Of a DNA stretch of 64,000 bases, positions 44,662 through 53,480 are shown one piece after another; position 1 is the stretch's first letter; each line of letters starts with the position of its first letter. Source of the DNA: Variovorax sp. 54 (lineage in GTDB: Bacteria; Pseudomonadota; Gammaproteobacteria; Burkholderiales; Burkholderiaceae_C). The notes beneath the pieces were generated by a model. That model was not told where the DNA came from. It searched no databases and saw only the letters and a list, made by a program, of their open reading frames with translations. The stretch is taken from NCBI RefSeq assembly GCF_002754375.1, contig NZ_PEFF01000001.1:4543501-4607500 (forward strand), given 5' to 3'. The translations under genes and the position numbers were made by a program.

Positions 44662-46173
44662 ATGGAACTGTTTGAACACCTCTCGATGGGTTTTGGCGTT
44701 GCCTTTACCTTCACGAACCTGCTGTACTGCCTGGTCGGCTGCATTCTGGGCACGCTGATCGGCGTGCTCCCGGGCATCGGCCCGGTCGCGACCATCGCGA
44801 TGCTGCTGCCCGCCACGTACGCGCTGCCGCCCGTGTCGGCGCTGATCATGCTGGCCGGTATCTATTACGGCGCGCAATACGGTGGCTCGACCACCGCGAT
44901 TCTGGTAAACCTGCCGGGCGAATCGTCGTCGGTGGTGACCGTGATCGACGGCTACCAGATGGCGCGCAAGGGCCGAGCAGGTCCGGCGCTCGCCGCGGCC
45001 GGCCTGGGCTCGTTCTTCGCAGGTTGCGTCGGCACGCTGATTCTTGCCGCCTTCGCTCCGCCGCTGACCGAGCTGGCCTTCAAGTTCGGCCCGGCCGAAT
45101 ACTTCTCGCTGATGATCCTGGGCCTGATCGGCGCCGTGGTGCTGGCATCGGGTTCGCTGCTCAAGGCGATCGCGATGATCGTGCTGGGCCTGCTGATGGG
45201 CCTGGTCGGTACCGACGTGAACTCGGGTGTCGCACGCTACAGCTTCGACATTCCTGAACTCACCGACGGCATCGGCTTCGTGGCCATCGCCATGGGCGTG
45301 TTCGGCTACGGCGAAATCATTGCCAACCTCTCGCGTCCGGACGACGAGCGCGAAGTGTTCACCGCCAAGGTCTCGGGCCTGTTCCCGACCAAGGAAGACT
45401 TCAAGCGCATGGTGCCTGCCGTGCTGCGCGGCACGGCGCTGGGTTCTGCCCTGGGCATCCTGCCCGGCGGCGGTGCACTGCTGGCGGCTTTCGCGGCCTA
45501 CACCATCGAGAAGAAGACCAAGCTGAAGCCGGGCGAAGTGCCGTTCGGCAAGGGCAACATCCGCGGCGTGGCAGCACCCGAGTCGGCCAACAACGCCGGC
45601 GCGCAGACCTCCTTCATTCCGCTGCTGACGCTGGGCATTCCGCCCAACGCCGTGATGGCGCTGATGGTGGGCGCAATGACCATCCACAACATCCAGCCGG
45701 GCCCGCAGGTGATGACCAGCAACCCCGAGCTGTTCTGGGGCCTGATCGCCTCGATGTGGCTGGGCAACGCGATGCTGATCATCCTGAACCTGCCGCTGAT
45801 CGGCATGTGGATCAAGCTGCTGTCGGTGCCTTACAAGTTCCTGTTCCCGGCGATCGTGCTGTTCTGCGCGATCGGCGTGTACTCGACCAACAACAACACC
45901 TTCGACATCTGGATGGTGGGCATCTTCGGTCTGGTGGGCTACACCTTCTTCAAGCTGGGTTGCGAACCTGCGCCGCTGCTGCTGGGCTTCATCCTGGGCC
46001 CGATGATGGAAGAGAACCTGCGCCGTTCGCTGCTGCTGTCGCGTGGCGACTGGAGCGTGTTCGTGACGCGTCCGATCTCGGCCAGCCTGCTGGCGGCCGC
46101 GGCCCTGCTGCTCATCATCGTGCTGTTGCCGGCCGTGAAGTCCAAACGCGAAGAGGCCTTCGTCGAAGAGTGA
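44662..46173 (+). CDS. tctA: Tripartite tricarboxylate transporter large permease TctA
   Basis: 503 residues, about 11-12 transmembrane segments, with both conserved TctA blocks: GVLPGIGPVATIAMLLPATYALPPVSALIMLAGIYYGAQYGGSTTAILVNLPGE near 33-86 and ESANNAGAQTSFIPLLTLGIPPNAVMALMVGAM near 310-343. Uses the proton or sodium gradient to import carboxylates delivered by a Bug-type receptor. A terminator follows before the tctC gene. Confidence 0.95.
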   Translation: MELFEHLSMGFGVAFTFTNLLYCLVGCILGTLIGVLPGIGPVATIAMLLPATYALPPVSALIMLAGIYYGAQYGGSTTAILVNLPGESSSVVTVIDGYQMARKGRAGPALAAAGLGSFFAGCVGTLILAAFAPPLTELAFKFGPAEYFSLMILGLIGAVVLASGSLLKAIAMIVLGLLMGLVGTDVNSGVARYSFDIPELTDGIGFVAIAMGVFGYGEIIANLSRPDDEREVFTAKVSGLFPTKEDFKRMVPAVLRGTALGSALGILPGGGALLAAFAAYTIEKKTKLKPGEVPFGKGNIRGVAAPESANNAGAQTSFIPLLTLGIPPNAVMALMVGAMTIHNIQPGPQVMTSNPELFWGLIASMWLGNAMLIILNLPLIGMWIKLLSVPYKFLFPAIVLFCAIGVYSTNNNTFDIWMVGIFGLVGYTFFKLGCEPAPLLLGFILGPMMEENLRRSLLLSRGDWSVFVTRPISASLLAAAALLLIIVLLPAVKSKREEAFVEE

Positions 46174-46197
46174 TCGACGGGCTTTCTCTGAACGCAC

Positions 46198-46223
46198 AAA
46201 CGGCGCCTTCGGGCGCCGTTTTT
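46198..46223 (+). terminator. Rho-independent terminator after tctA
   Basis: AACGGCGCC-TTCG-GGCGCCGTT stem-loop followed by a T-run. It separates tctBA from the tctC gene, whose own regulatory block starts about 40 bp later. Confidence 0.92.
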
Positions 46224-46261
46224 CGTTGGGGCTTCGCAGTGGCACGATTGATGCAATGGAT

Positions 46262-46300
46262 TCATATATCTATCCGATAAATCCATTTCCCTTTTCAATG
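46262..46300. promoter_or_regulatory. LysR-type operator, copy A, upstream of tctC
   Basis: An AT-rich island with two T-N11-A dyads: ATATATC-N5-GATAAAT (46264-46282) and CATT-N9-AATG (46284-46300), centres 19 bp apart, as in LysR recognition plus activation sites. 36 of 39 bases match copy B at 54376-54414, beside the LysR gene at 53440-54366. A TCCAAT at 46310 is conserved at the same spacing in copy B. It ends 66 bp before the first possible tctC start. Confidence 0.75.
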
Positions 46301-46366
46301 CCCGGCGTGTCCAATCCTGCGGCCACGTCGGACAAGGCGCGCCCTCGACACACCACCTCGGACACA

Positions 46367-47347
46367 ATGAATTCCATGAAACGAACCACCCGTATCGCGC
46401 TCGCCGCGGCCGCGCTGGTGCTGGCCGCGGTGCCTGCCCTGGCCCAGAATTATCCGAACCGTCCGATTCGCCTGATCGTGCCGTTCCCGGCGGCCGGTGC
46501 CACCGACCTCTTCGCCCGCACGCTGGGCCAGAAGATGAGCGAGAAGCTCGGCGCCCAGCTGGTCATCGACAACAAGCCCGGCGCGGGCGGTGCGATCGGT
46601 TCCGACCAGGCCGCCAAGGCGCCGCCCGACGGCTACACGCTGCTGCTCGCAACCACGAGCACGCACGCCATCGGCCCGGCCATCACGCCCAGGCTGCCCT
46701 ACGACACGGTGCGCGACTTCACGCCCATCGCCCACGTGGGCGATGCGCCGAGCATCATGCTGGTGCCGGTCAACACGCCCGCGAAGACGGTGCGCGAGTG
46801 GATCGACCACGCGAAGAAGAACCCCGGCAAGCTCAACTACGCATCGAGCGGCAACGGCACCATCGTGCAGCTCACGGCGGAGCTGTTCAAGGCACAGGCC
46901 GGCGTGTTCGTCACGCACATTCCCTACCGCGGCACGGCCCTCGCGGTGCCCGACCTCATCAGCGGCAAGGTCGACGTGCTGTTCGACTCGCTGCCCACCG
47001 GCATGCCGCACGTGCGCGACGGCCGGCTGCGCGCACTGGGCGTCACATCGCTCAAGCGCAGCCCGCTGGCGCCCGAGCTGCCGCCCATCGCCGACACGTT
47101 GCCCGGCTTCGAGTCGAACACCTGGTTCGGCTTCTACGGTCCGAAGGGGCTGCCGGCCGACATCGTGGCGCGCGTGAACAAGGCCGCCAACGAGGCGCTG
47201 GCCGACCCTGAAGTGAAAGACAAGCTCGCCCGCCTGGGCATCGAGCCGGCGAACGCGGGCACGCCCGAGCAGTTCGCAAAGATGGTGGCCGTTGACGCCG
47301 CCAAGTGGAAAAAGATCGTCGTCGATCGCAAGATCACCAACGACTAA
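46367..47347 (+). CDS. tctC: Bug-family periplasmic solute receptor (TctC)
   Basis: 326 residues from ATG 46367 (MNSMKRTTR), or 323 from ATG 46376. Sec signal MKRTTRIALAAAALVLAAVPALAQ, then YPNRPIRLIVPFPAAGATDLFARTL, the Bug-fold opening, and GTALAVPDLISGKVDVLFDSLPTGMPHVRDGRLRALGVT, the standard core. These receptors bind carboxylates such as citrate or aromatic acids. The gene has its own promoter region with the LysR-type operator, separate from tctBA. It could serve TctBA or an independent function. Confidence 0.92.
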   Translation: MNSMKRTTRIALAAAALVLAAVPALAQNYPNRPIRLIVPFPAAGATDLFARTLGQKMSEKLGAQLVIDNKPGAGGAIGSDQAAKAPPDGYTLLLATTSTHAIGPAITPRLPYDTVRDFTPIAHVGDAPSIMLVPVNTPAKTVREWIDHAKKNPGKLNYASSGNGTIVQLTAELFKAQAGVFVTHIPYRGTALAVPDLISGKVDVLFDSLPTGMPHVRDGRLRALGVTSLKRSPLAPELPPIADTLPGFESNTWFGFYGPKGLPADIVARVNKAANEALADPEVKDKLARLGIEPANAGTPEQFAKMVAVDAAKWKKIVVDRKITND

Positions 47348-47350
47348 CTA

Positions 47351-47445
47351 GGCTCGCCCCCAGGCTGCGCGCACTTCGTGTCGCTTCGCCAACCCCCTAC
47401 CGGGGGCAACACCTGCGGCCCGGCAAAGCCGGTTCCGCGGTGTTT
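47351..47445. repeat. Intergenic palindromic repeat after tctC
   Basis: Contains CCCCC-TACC-GGGGG and a larger nested hairpin at 47408-47444: AACACC/GGTGTT outer, GCGG/CCGC middle and CCGGC/GCCGG inner arms with an AAA loop. The CTTCGTGTCGCTTCGCC core is a motif I associate with recurrent intergenic elements in Comamonadaceae. It may also terminate tctC transcription, although only TTTC follows the hairpin. Confidence 0.55.
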
Positions 47446-47478
47446 CTGAATGGTTCATGTCGCCCTTGAAAGCACTGT

Positions 47479-49092
47479 ATGAAGTTTGATTACGCCAACC
47501 CCTACCTCTCGACCCGCCTCCCGGTCTTCGCACGCAACGTGGTCGCGACCTCGCATCCGCTGGCCGCGCAGGCGGGCCTGCGCATTCTTCAGCAGGGCGG
47601 CAACGCGGTCGACGCGGCCATTGCCACGGCCGCCGTGATGACGCTGGTCGAGCCCGTGAGCAACGGCCTGGGCAGCGACGCCTTCTGCATCCTGTGGGAC
47701 GGCAAGGAACTGCACGGCCTCAACGCCTCGGGTCCCGCGCCGAAGGCCTGGACGCCCGAGTACTTCAAGGCCAAGTACGGCGCCGACGCCGTCACGCCGC
47801 CGATGCGCGGCATCGACTCGGTCACGGTACCGGGCGCGGTGCGCGGCTGGGTCGCGATGAGCGACCGTTTCGGCAAGCTACCTTTCGCCGACCTGATGGC
47901 GCCCGCCATCGACATCGCCGAGCGCGGCTACCTCGTGCCGCCGGTGGTGCAGGGCAAGTGGGCGGCGGCCACGCCGATCCTGCAATCGCAGCCCGGCTTT
48001 GCGCAGGCCTTCCTGCCCTGGGGCCGCGCGCCCGAGATCGGCGAGCTGTTCCGCTTCACCGCGGCGGCACGCGCGCTCAAGGCCATCGCACGCACCAAGG
48101 GCGAGGCCTACTACAGCGGCGAGATCGCCGAAGCCATCGCCAAGTTTTCGAAGGAACACGGCGGCGCGCTCACCGTGGCCGACATGGCGGCCTACCAGCC
48201 CGAGTGGGTGGCGCCCATCTCGCGCGACTACCGCGGCCACACGCTGCACGAGATCCCGCCGAACGGCCAGGGCATCGCGGCGCTGATCGCGCTGGGCATC
48301 CTCGAGAAGTTCGACATCGCCTCGCTGCCGGTCGACTCGGTGCAGTCGCAGCACTTGCAGATCGAAGCGATGAAGCTGGCCTTCGCCGACGTGTACCGCT
48401 ACGTGTCGGAGCCATCGTCGATGACGGTGACCCCCGCGCAAATGCTCGATGACGCCTACCTGGCTTCGCGTGCGAGACTCATCGACGTGAACAAGGCGCA
48501 GGACTTCAAGGCCGGCAACCCGGTCAAGGGCGGCACCATCTACCTCACCGCGGCGGACGAGAGCGGCATGATGGTGAGCTTCATCCAGAGCAACTACATG
48601 GGCTTCGGCTCGGGTTGCGTCGAACCCGAGTTCGGCATCAGCCTGCAGAACCGCGGCCACGGCTTCAGCCTCAAGGCCGAGAGCCCGAACGTGGTGGCGC
48701 CGGGCAAGCGCCCGTTCCACACCATCATCCCGGCCTTCCTCACCAAGGACGGCCAGCCGGTGATGAGCTTCGGCGTGATGGGCGGCAACATGCAGCCGCA
48801 AGGCCACATGCAGACGCTGGTGCGCATGCTCGACTACGGCCAGAACCCGCAGGCCGCGTGCGACGCACCGCGCTGGCGCTTCAATGCGGGGCTCGAGATC
48901 AACGTCGAGGCCGCGATGAATGCCGACACGCTGCAGGGCCTGCGCGACCTGGGCCATCACCTGGACGTGATCAACGACTCCTACCAGGACTTCGGCGCCG
49001 GCCAGTTCATCTGGCGCGCGGGCGAGCCTTCGGTCGAAGGCTATGTCGCGGCAAGCGATCCGCGCCGCGACGGCCTCGCTGCAGGCTACTGA
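47479..49092 (+). CDS. Gamma-glutamyltransferase family protein (Ntn hydrolase)
   Basis: 537 residues, typical of the GGT family. The autocatalytic cleavage site and nucleophile is Thr353 in KGGTIYLTAAD; other landmarks are AAQAGLRILQQGGNAVDAAIATAAVMTLVEPVSNGLG and the C-terminal GYVAASDPRRDG. There is no recognisable N-terminal signal peptide, unlike the periplasmic E. coli enzyme, suggesting a cytoplasmic location. It could act on gamma-glutamyl compounds or on glutaryl-type amides. Follows tctC by 131 bp on the same strand; they may form one transcript. Confidence 0.9.
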   Translation: MKFDYANPYLSTRLPVFARNVVATSHPLAAQAGLRILQQGGNAVDAAIATAAVMTLVEPVSNGLGSDAFCILWDGKELHGLNASGPAPKAWTPEYFKAKYGADAVTPPMRGIDSVTVPGAVRGWVAMSDRFGKLPFADLMAPAIDIAERGYLVPPVVQGKWAAATPILQSQPGFAQAFLPWGRAPEIGELFRFTAAARALKAIARTKGEAYYSGEIAEAIAKFSKEHGGALTVADMAAYQPEWVAPISRDYRGHTLHEIPPNGQGIAALIALGILEKFDIASLPVDSVQSQHLQIEAMKLAFADVYRYVSEPSSMTVTPAQMLDDAYLASRARLIDVNKAQDFKAGNPVKGGTIYLTAADESGMMVSFIQSNYMGFGSGCVEPEFGISLQNRGHGFSLKAESPNVVAPGKRPFHTIIPAFLTKDGQPVMSFGVMGGNMQPQGHMQTLVRMLDYGQNPQAACDAPRWRFNAGLEINVEAAMNADTLQGLRDLGHHLDVINDSYQDFGAGQFIWRAGEPSVEGYVAASDPRRDGLAAGY

Positions 49093-49113
49093 GGATCAAG
49101 GGATGATCGGGGG

Positions 49114-50067
49114 ATGAACAAAGCAGCCGCATCGGCCGGCACTCCCCCGCACGCACACGAGGCCGCTCGCAAGGGCTACGCCACCGGCCTCGTCCTTGCC
49201 ACGCTGGGCGCCATCGCCTTCAGCGGCAAGGCCATCATCGTCAAGCTGGCGTACCGCTACGGCGTCGACGCCATCACGCTCATCATGCTGCGCATGCTTT
49301 TTGCGCTGCCGCTGTTCGCGCTGATGGCGTGGTGGGCCGGCCGCGGCAAGCCCGCACTCACGACGCGCGACTGGCTCGGCATTTTGGGGCTCGGCTTCTC
49401 GGGCTACTACCTCGCGAGCTTTCTCGACTTTGCCGGGCTGGCCTACATCTCGGCCAGCTTCGAGCGGCTGATCCTGTACCTCAACCCCACGCTGGTGCTG
49501 TTCTTCGGCTGGCTGCTGTACCGGCGCCGCCCGACGCGCCCGCAGGTGTTCGGCATGGTCGTGAGCTATGCCGGCGTGTTGCTGGTGTTCGGCCACGAAC
49601 TCTGGACCGGCGGCGACGGCAAGGGCGGCGGCGCTGCGGCATGGGGCGCGTTCCTCGTGTTCCTGAGCGCGGTGAGCTATGCGGGCTACCTCGTGTACAG
49701 CGGCGAGTTCGTCAAGCGGCTGGGCTCGCTGCGGCTCGTGGGGCTGGCGACCACTGTGGCCTGCCTGCTGTGCATCCTGCAGTTCGTGCTCACGCGGCCG
49801 ATGAGCGCGGCGATGGCGGTCGCGCCCGAGGTGATCTGGCTGTCGGTGCTCAACGCCACGCTCTGCACCGCTGTGCCTGTCCTCATGGTGATGATGGCCA
49901 TCGAGCGCATCGGGCCCGCCATTGCGGCGCAAACCGGCATGATCGGACCCCTGTCGACCATCCTCATGGGGGTGGTCATATTGGGTGAGCCGTTCACCGC
50001 GTGGATCGCGGCCGGCACGGTGCTCGTCATTGCGGGCATCTTCGTTTTCACACGCAAGGGGCGTTAG
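49114..50067 (+). CDS. DMT superfamily transporter, EamA type
   Basis: 317 residues with ten hydrophobic segments and two EamA repeats (GLVLATLGAIAFSGKAIIVKLAYR and AVSYAGYLVYSGEFVKRLG). Probably exports a small metabolite. A 20-residue polar N-terminus with His residues precedes the first helix. It starts 21 bp after the gamma-glutamyltransferase gene and could share its transcript. Confidence 0.88.
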   Translation: MNKAAASAGTPPHAHEAARKGYATGLVLATLGAIAFSGKAIIVKLAYRYGVDAITLIMLRMLFALPLFALMAWWAGRGKPALTTRDWLGILGLGFSGYYLASFLDFAGLAYISASFERLILYLNPTLVLFFGWLLYRRRPTRPQVFGMVVSYAGVLLVFGHELWTGGDGKGGGAAAWGAFLVFLSAVSYAGYLVYSGEFVKRLGSLRLVGLATTVACLLCILQFVLTRPMSAAMAVAPEVIWLSVLNATLCTAVPVLMVMMAIERIGPAIAAQTGMIGPLSTILMGVVILGEPFTAWIAAGTVLVIAGIFVFTRKGR

Positions 50068-50129
50068 CTAGCCGCGCAGCGGTTCGCCGCCCCTGCACGA
50101 TCAATCGATCGATCGACTGGAGCAAACAC

Positions 50130-50921
50130 ATGGATCTGGGCATTGCAGGCAAGACCGCGCTGGTGTGCGGCGCGAGCAAGGGGTTGGGCTACGGCTGTGC
50201 CGAGGCGCTGGTGCGCGAGGGCGTCAACGTGGTGATCGTGGCGCGCGGCGCCGAGGCGCTCGACGCTGCAGCCAAGCAGCTGGTGGCAGCGGCCGGCCCG
50301 TCGGGTCCGTTCGTCAAGCACGTGGCGGCCGACATCACCACCGAAGCCGGCCGCGCGGCCGTGTTCGCGCTGGGCCACGACTTCGACATCGTCGTCACCA
50401 ACGCCGGCGGCCCGCCGCCCGGCGATTTCCGCAACTGGGACCGCGAGGCGTGGATCAAGGCGGTCGACGCCAACATGCTCACGCCCATCGAGCTCATCAA
50501 GGCCACGGTGGACGGCATGGCCAAGCGCGGCTTCGGTCGCATCGTCAACATCACGTCGAGCTCGGTGAAGTCGCCGATCGACATCCTGGGCTTGTCGAAC
50601 GGCGCACGCAGCGGCCTCACGGGCTTCGTGGCCGGCGTGGCGCGCACGTCGGTGGCGGCGCAGGGCGTGACCATCAACAACCTGCTGCCGGGCTCCTTCG
50701 AGACCGACCGCCTCAAGGGCACGATGGCCGGTGCCGCGCAGAAGTCGGGCCAGGATTTCGACACCGTGTGGGAAGCGCGCAAGAAGAACATTCCGGCCAA
50801 GCGCTTCGGCAACCCGGCGGAGTTCGGCGCGATCTGCGCGTTCCTGTGCAGCATGCAGGCCGGCTACATGACCGGCCAGAACGTCCTGGCCGACGGCGGC
50901 GCGTACCCCGGAACGTACTGA
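50130..50921 (+). CDS. SDR family protein lacking the usual YxxxK catalytic pair
   Basis: 263 residues from ATG 50130. The NADP motif CGASKGLGYGCA and NAGGPPPGDF are intact and the catalytic Ser is in NITSSSVKSP, but the following region reads ILGLSNGARSGLTGF where classical SDRs have YxxxK. This matches a divergent BKR-like SDR subgroup in which Tyr and Lys are replaced. It retains the C-terminal GQNVLADGGAYPGTY. Its activity may differ from standard oxidoreduction. It starts 62 bp after the EamA gene, next to a TCGATCGATCGA palindrome at about 50106. Confidence 0.9.
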   Translation: MDLGIAGKTALVCGASKGLGYGCAEALVREGVNVVIVARGAEALDAAAKQLVAAAGPSGPFVKHVAADITTEAGRAAVFALGHDFDIVVTNAGGPPPGDFRNWDREAWIKAVDANMLTPIELIKATVDGMAKRGFGRIVNITSSSVKSPIDILGLSNGARSGLTGFVAGVARTSVAAQGVTINNLLPGSFETDRLKGTMAGAAQKSGQDFDTVWEARKKNIPAKRFGNPAEFGAICAFLCSMQAGYMTGQNVLADGGAYPGTY

Positions 50922-50940
50922 CCCGCGCCGCGGCGCGCGT

Positions 50941-51852
50941 TCAGCGCCGCGAGGACACCACGATCCCACCAACGATCAGCACGAAGGCGGCGCCGTGGTA
51001 CCAGTGCGGCGCCTCACCGAGGAAGGCCGCCGACAGCACGGCCGCGAACAGCGGCGTGAGGTTCATGAAGATGCTCGCCGCCTGCGGCCCCGCGCGTTGC
51101 ACGCCGGTGCCCCAGCAGCGGTAGGCCAGCACGGCGGGGCCGATGCCGATGAACAGCATCGCTGCAATGAGCGGCCAGCCGAGGTCGATGTGGGCGTCGG
51201 TCAGCGTCCATTCGCCGGCGGCCAGTGCGCCCGACCACGCGAGGCCGAACACCAGTTGCGCCATGAGGAAGGCGGCCCAGTCTGCGCGCACATTGGCAGG
51301 CTCGTTCGTGCGAGCCAGCAGCCAGCTGTAGAAGGCCCAGGTGATGGTGCCCACGATCATGTACAGGTCGCCCGGCACCAACCGCAGCGCGAGCAGTTGC
51401 TGCCATTCGCCGCGGCTGAGCACCAGCAGCACGCCGAGCATCGACAGCAGCGCGCCGCCCACCGTGCGCCGGCTGGCGCGCGCGCCGAAGCACAGCGTGC
51501 CCACGGCCAGCATCCACAGCGGCAGGCTCGAGCCCACCAGCGTGACGTTGATCGGCGTGGAGGTCTGCAGCGCCAGGTATTGAAACGCGTTGTACAGGCC
51601 GATGCCCAGCAGGCCCAGCAGCGCGTAGCGCTTCCAGTGCGCCCACAGCGGGCTGTCCTGCCGCAGCACCCAGGCCGCCAGCGGCAGCAGCAGCACGAAC
51701 GCGATCACCCAGCGCACGAAGTTCAGCGTCAGCGGTGACACCAGCGCGCGCACCAGCCGGCCGACCACGGCATTGCCGGCCCACAGCAGCGGTGGCACGG
51801 TGAGGAGCAGGGCGGTGAGGGGCGTGAGACGGTGGTGCGATGCGGAAGACAT
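50941..51852 (-). CDS. DMT superfamily transporter, EamA type
   Basis: 303 residues, ten transmembrane segments, RhaT/EamA-type halves (LLLTVPPLLWAGNAVVGRLVRALVSPLTLNFVRWVIAF and LYMIVGTITWAFYSWLLAR). ATG 51852 (MSSASHHRLTPL) is the natural start; the frame remains open upstream only through the antisense of the next gene. Convergent with the SDR (19 bp) and divergent from the quinone reductase gene. Confidence 0.88.
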   Translation of the reverse strand: MSSASHHRLTPLTALLLTVPPLLWAGNAVVGRLVRALVSPLTLNFVRWVIAFVLLLPLAAWVLRQDSPLWAHWKRYALLGLLGIGLYNAFQYLALQTSTPINVTLVGSSLPLWMLAVGTLCFGARASRRTVGGALLSMLGVLLVLSRGEWQQLLALRLVPGDLYMIVGTITWAFYSWLLARTNEPANVRADWAAFLMAQLVFGLAWSGALAAGEWTLTDAHIDLGWPLIAAMLFIGIGPAVLAYRCWGTGVQRAGPQAASIFMNLTPLFAAVLSAAFLGEAPHWYHGAAFVLIVGGIVVSSRR

Positions 51853-51960
51853 GGCCGCCGACTCTACCGGGCCCGCGCAGTGCCCGTGGCTCCTCGCGAA
51901 AAGGCCAAACGTGGCACGATGCCCGTCCCATTCTTTTTTCCCTGCGTGGAGACAGCAACG

Positions 51961-52947
51961 ATGTTGAGCAAAGCCGTCCGTATCGACCGCCATGGCGGTC
52001 CCGAGGAACTGAAGGTCGTCGAGGTCGAGGTGGGCGAGCCCGGCCCCGGCGAGATCCGCATCCGCCACAAGGCCGTGGGCCTGAACTTCATCGACACCTA
52101 CCAGCGCACGGGCCTGTACCCGTTCCAGATGCCGCTGCAGCTGGGCATGGAGGCATCCGGCATCGTCGAGGCGGTGGGCGAGGGCGTGACGCACCTGAAG
52201 GCCGGCGATCGTGCCGCCTACGCGAGCCAGCCGCCCGGCGCGTATTGCGAGCTGCGCGTGATGCCCGCCAAGTGCGTGTGCAAGCTGCCCGACGACATCT
52301 CCTTCGAGACCGGCGCGGCCATGATGCTCAAGGGCCTCACCGCGCAGTACCTGCTGAAGAAGACGCTGCCCGCCGAAGGCCTGCAGCCCGGCGACTTCGT
52401 GCTGTTCCATGCGGCGGCCGGCGGCGTCGGCCTCATTGCCTGCCAGTGGGCCAAGGCGCTCGGCCTGCAGCTCATCGGCACGGCCGGCAGCGATGCCAAG
52501 TGCAAGCTCGCGCTGGCGCACGGCGCGGCGCATGCCATCAACTACAGCACCGAGAACTTCGCGGCGCGCGTGAAGGAGATCACCGGCGGCAAGGGCGTGA
52601 AGGTGGTGTACGACTCGGTGGGTAAGGACACCTTCGAAGGCTCCGTCGACAGCCTGCGCCCCTTCGGCCTGCTGGCGATCTTCGGCAACGGCTCGGGCCC
52701 GGTGCCGCCGATCAACCTCGGCCTGCTGGCCTCGAAGGGCTCGCTCTACGTGACGCGCCCGACGCTGTTCACGCACATCGCCACGCGCGAGAGCACGCAG
52801 GCGATGGCCGGCGACCTGTTCGCCGTGGTGCAAAGCGGCGCGGTGAAGATCCCCATCGACCAGCGCTACGCCCTGGCCGACGTGCAGCAGGCGCACCGCG
52901 ACCTCGAGGCGCGCAAGACCACGGGCTGCACCATCCTCACGCTCTGA
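51961..52947 (+). CDS. NADPH:quinone oxidoreductase, QorA-type zinc-independent MDR
   Basis: 328 residues. N-terminal GroES-like domain (GEIRIRHKAVGLNFIDTYQRTGLYPFQMPLQLGMEASG, the quinone oxidoreductase signature) and a Rossmann domain with AAAGGVGLIACQWAKALG. The structural and catalytic zinc cysteines of alcohol dehydrogenases are absent, as expected for QorA. GGAG precedes ATG 51961 at suitable spacing. Reduces quinones using NADPH, mainly detoxifying. Confidence 0.93.
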   Translation: MLSKAVRIDRHGGPEELKVVEVEVGEPGPGEIRIRHKAVGLNFIDTYQRTGLYPFQMPLQLGMEASGIVEAVGEGVTHLKAGDRAAYASQPPGAYCELRVMPAKCVCKLPDDISFETGAAMMLKGLTAQYLLKKTLPAEGLQPGDFVLFHAAAGGVGLIACQWAKALGLQLIGTAGSDAKCKLALAHGAAHAINYSTENFAARVKEITGGKGVKVVYDSVGKDTFEGSVDSLRPFGLLAIFGNGSGPVPPINLGLLASKGSLYVTRPTLFTHIATRESTQAMAGDLFAVVQSGAVKIPIDQRYALADVQQAHRDLEARKTTGCTILTL

Positions 52948-53057
52948 GGCGAAGCGGCGGGCCGGCGGGTGATGTCCTACGCGCGGTGGGGTGTCACACC
53001 TTCGACTTGTGGCGGGCGCAATTTGTAGCCTCACTTGTCCCCCCGCAAAAGCCCGCC

Positions 53058-53480
53058 ATGACCACCGTCCGCGCCTTCATCGTCGAAGACAACCCCGCCC
53101 AGCGCGCGAGCCTGGTGGGCACGCTGCGCGAAATGGCGCGCATCGATCCGGTCGGCCAGGCCGAGTCACAGGCCGAGGGCACGCGCTGGCTCACGCACAA
53201 CCCGGCGCTGTGGGACCTGGCCATCGTCGACCTGTTTCTGGGTGACGGCACGGGCTACAGCGTGCTTGAGGCCTGCCGCAACCGCGATCCGAAACAGAAG
53301 ATGGTGGTGCTGAGCAACCACGCCACGCCCGAGACGCGCCGCAAGTGCGCGCAGCTCGGTGCCGACGCCGTGTTCGACAAGGCCACCGAGGTCGAGGACC
53401 TGATCGACTTCTGCGTGCGCCAGCGGCAGGAGCGTTTCTTCAGCGCGCCTTTGTCGCCGACGCGGCCGGCGCCTCACTGA
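53058..53480 (+). CDS. Single-domain response regulator
   Basis: 140 residues consisting of one receiver domain and a short tail. Acidic pair Glu10-Asp11, phospho-acceptor Asp58 in LAIVDLFLG, Ser86 and Lys108 complete the active site, so it should be phosphorylatable. No output domain and no adjacent histidine kinase exist, so it must receive signals from an orphan or distant kinase. ATG 53058 (MTTVRAFIVEDN) is the start; its 3' 41 bases overlap the convergent LysR gene. Confidence 0.88.
   Translation: MTTVRAFIVEDNPAQRASLVGTLREMARIDPVGQAESQAEGTRWLTHNPALWDLAIVDLFLGDGTGYSVLEACRNRDPKQKMVVLSNHATPETRRKCAQLGADAVFDKATEVEDLIDFCVRQRQERFFSAPLSPTRPAPH

Noticed and set aside
46226..46366. TctC start 47 codons upstream
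   Set aside because: The extra segment would run from the trailing edge of the terminator through the LysR operator and would place the signal peptide internally.
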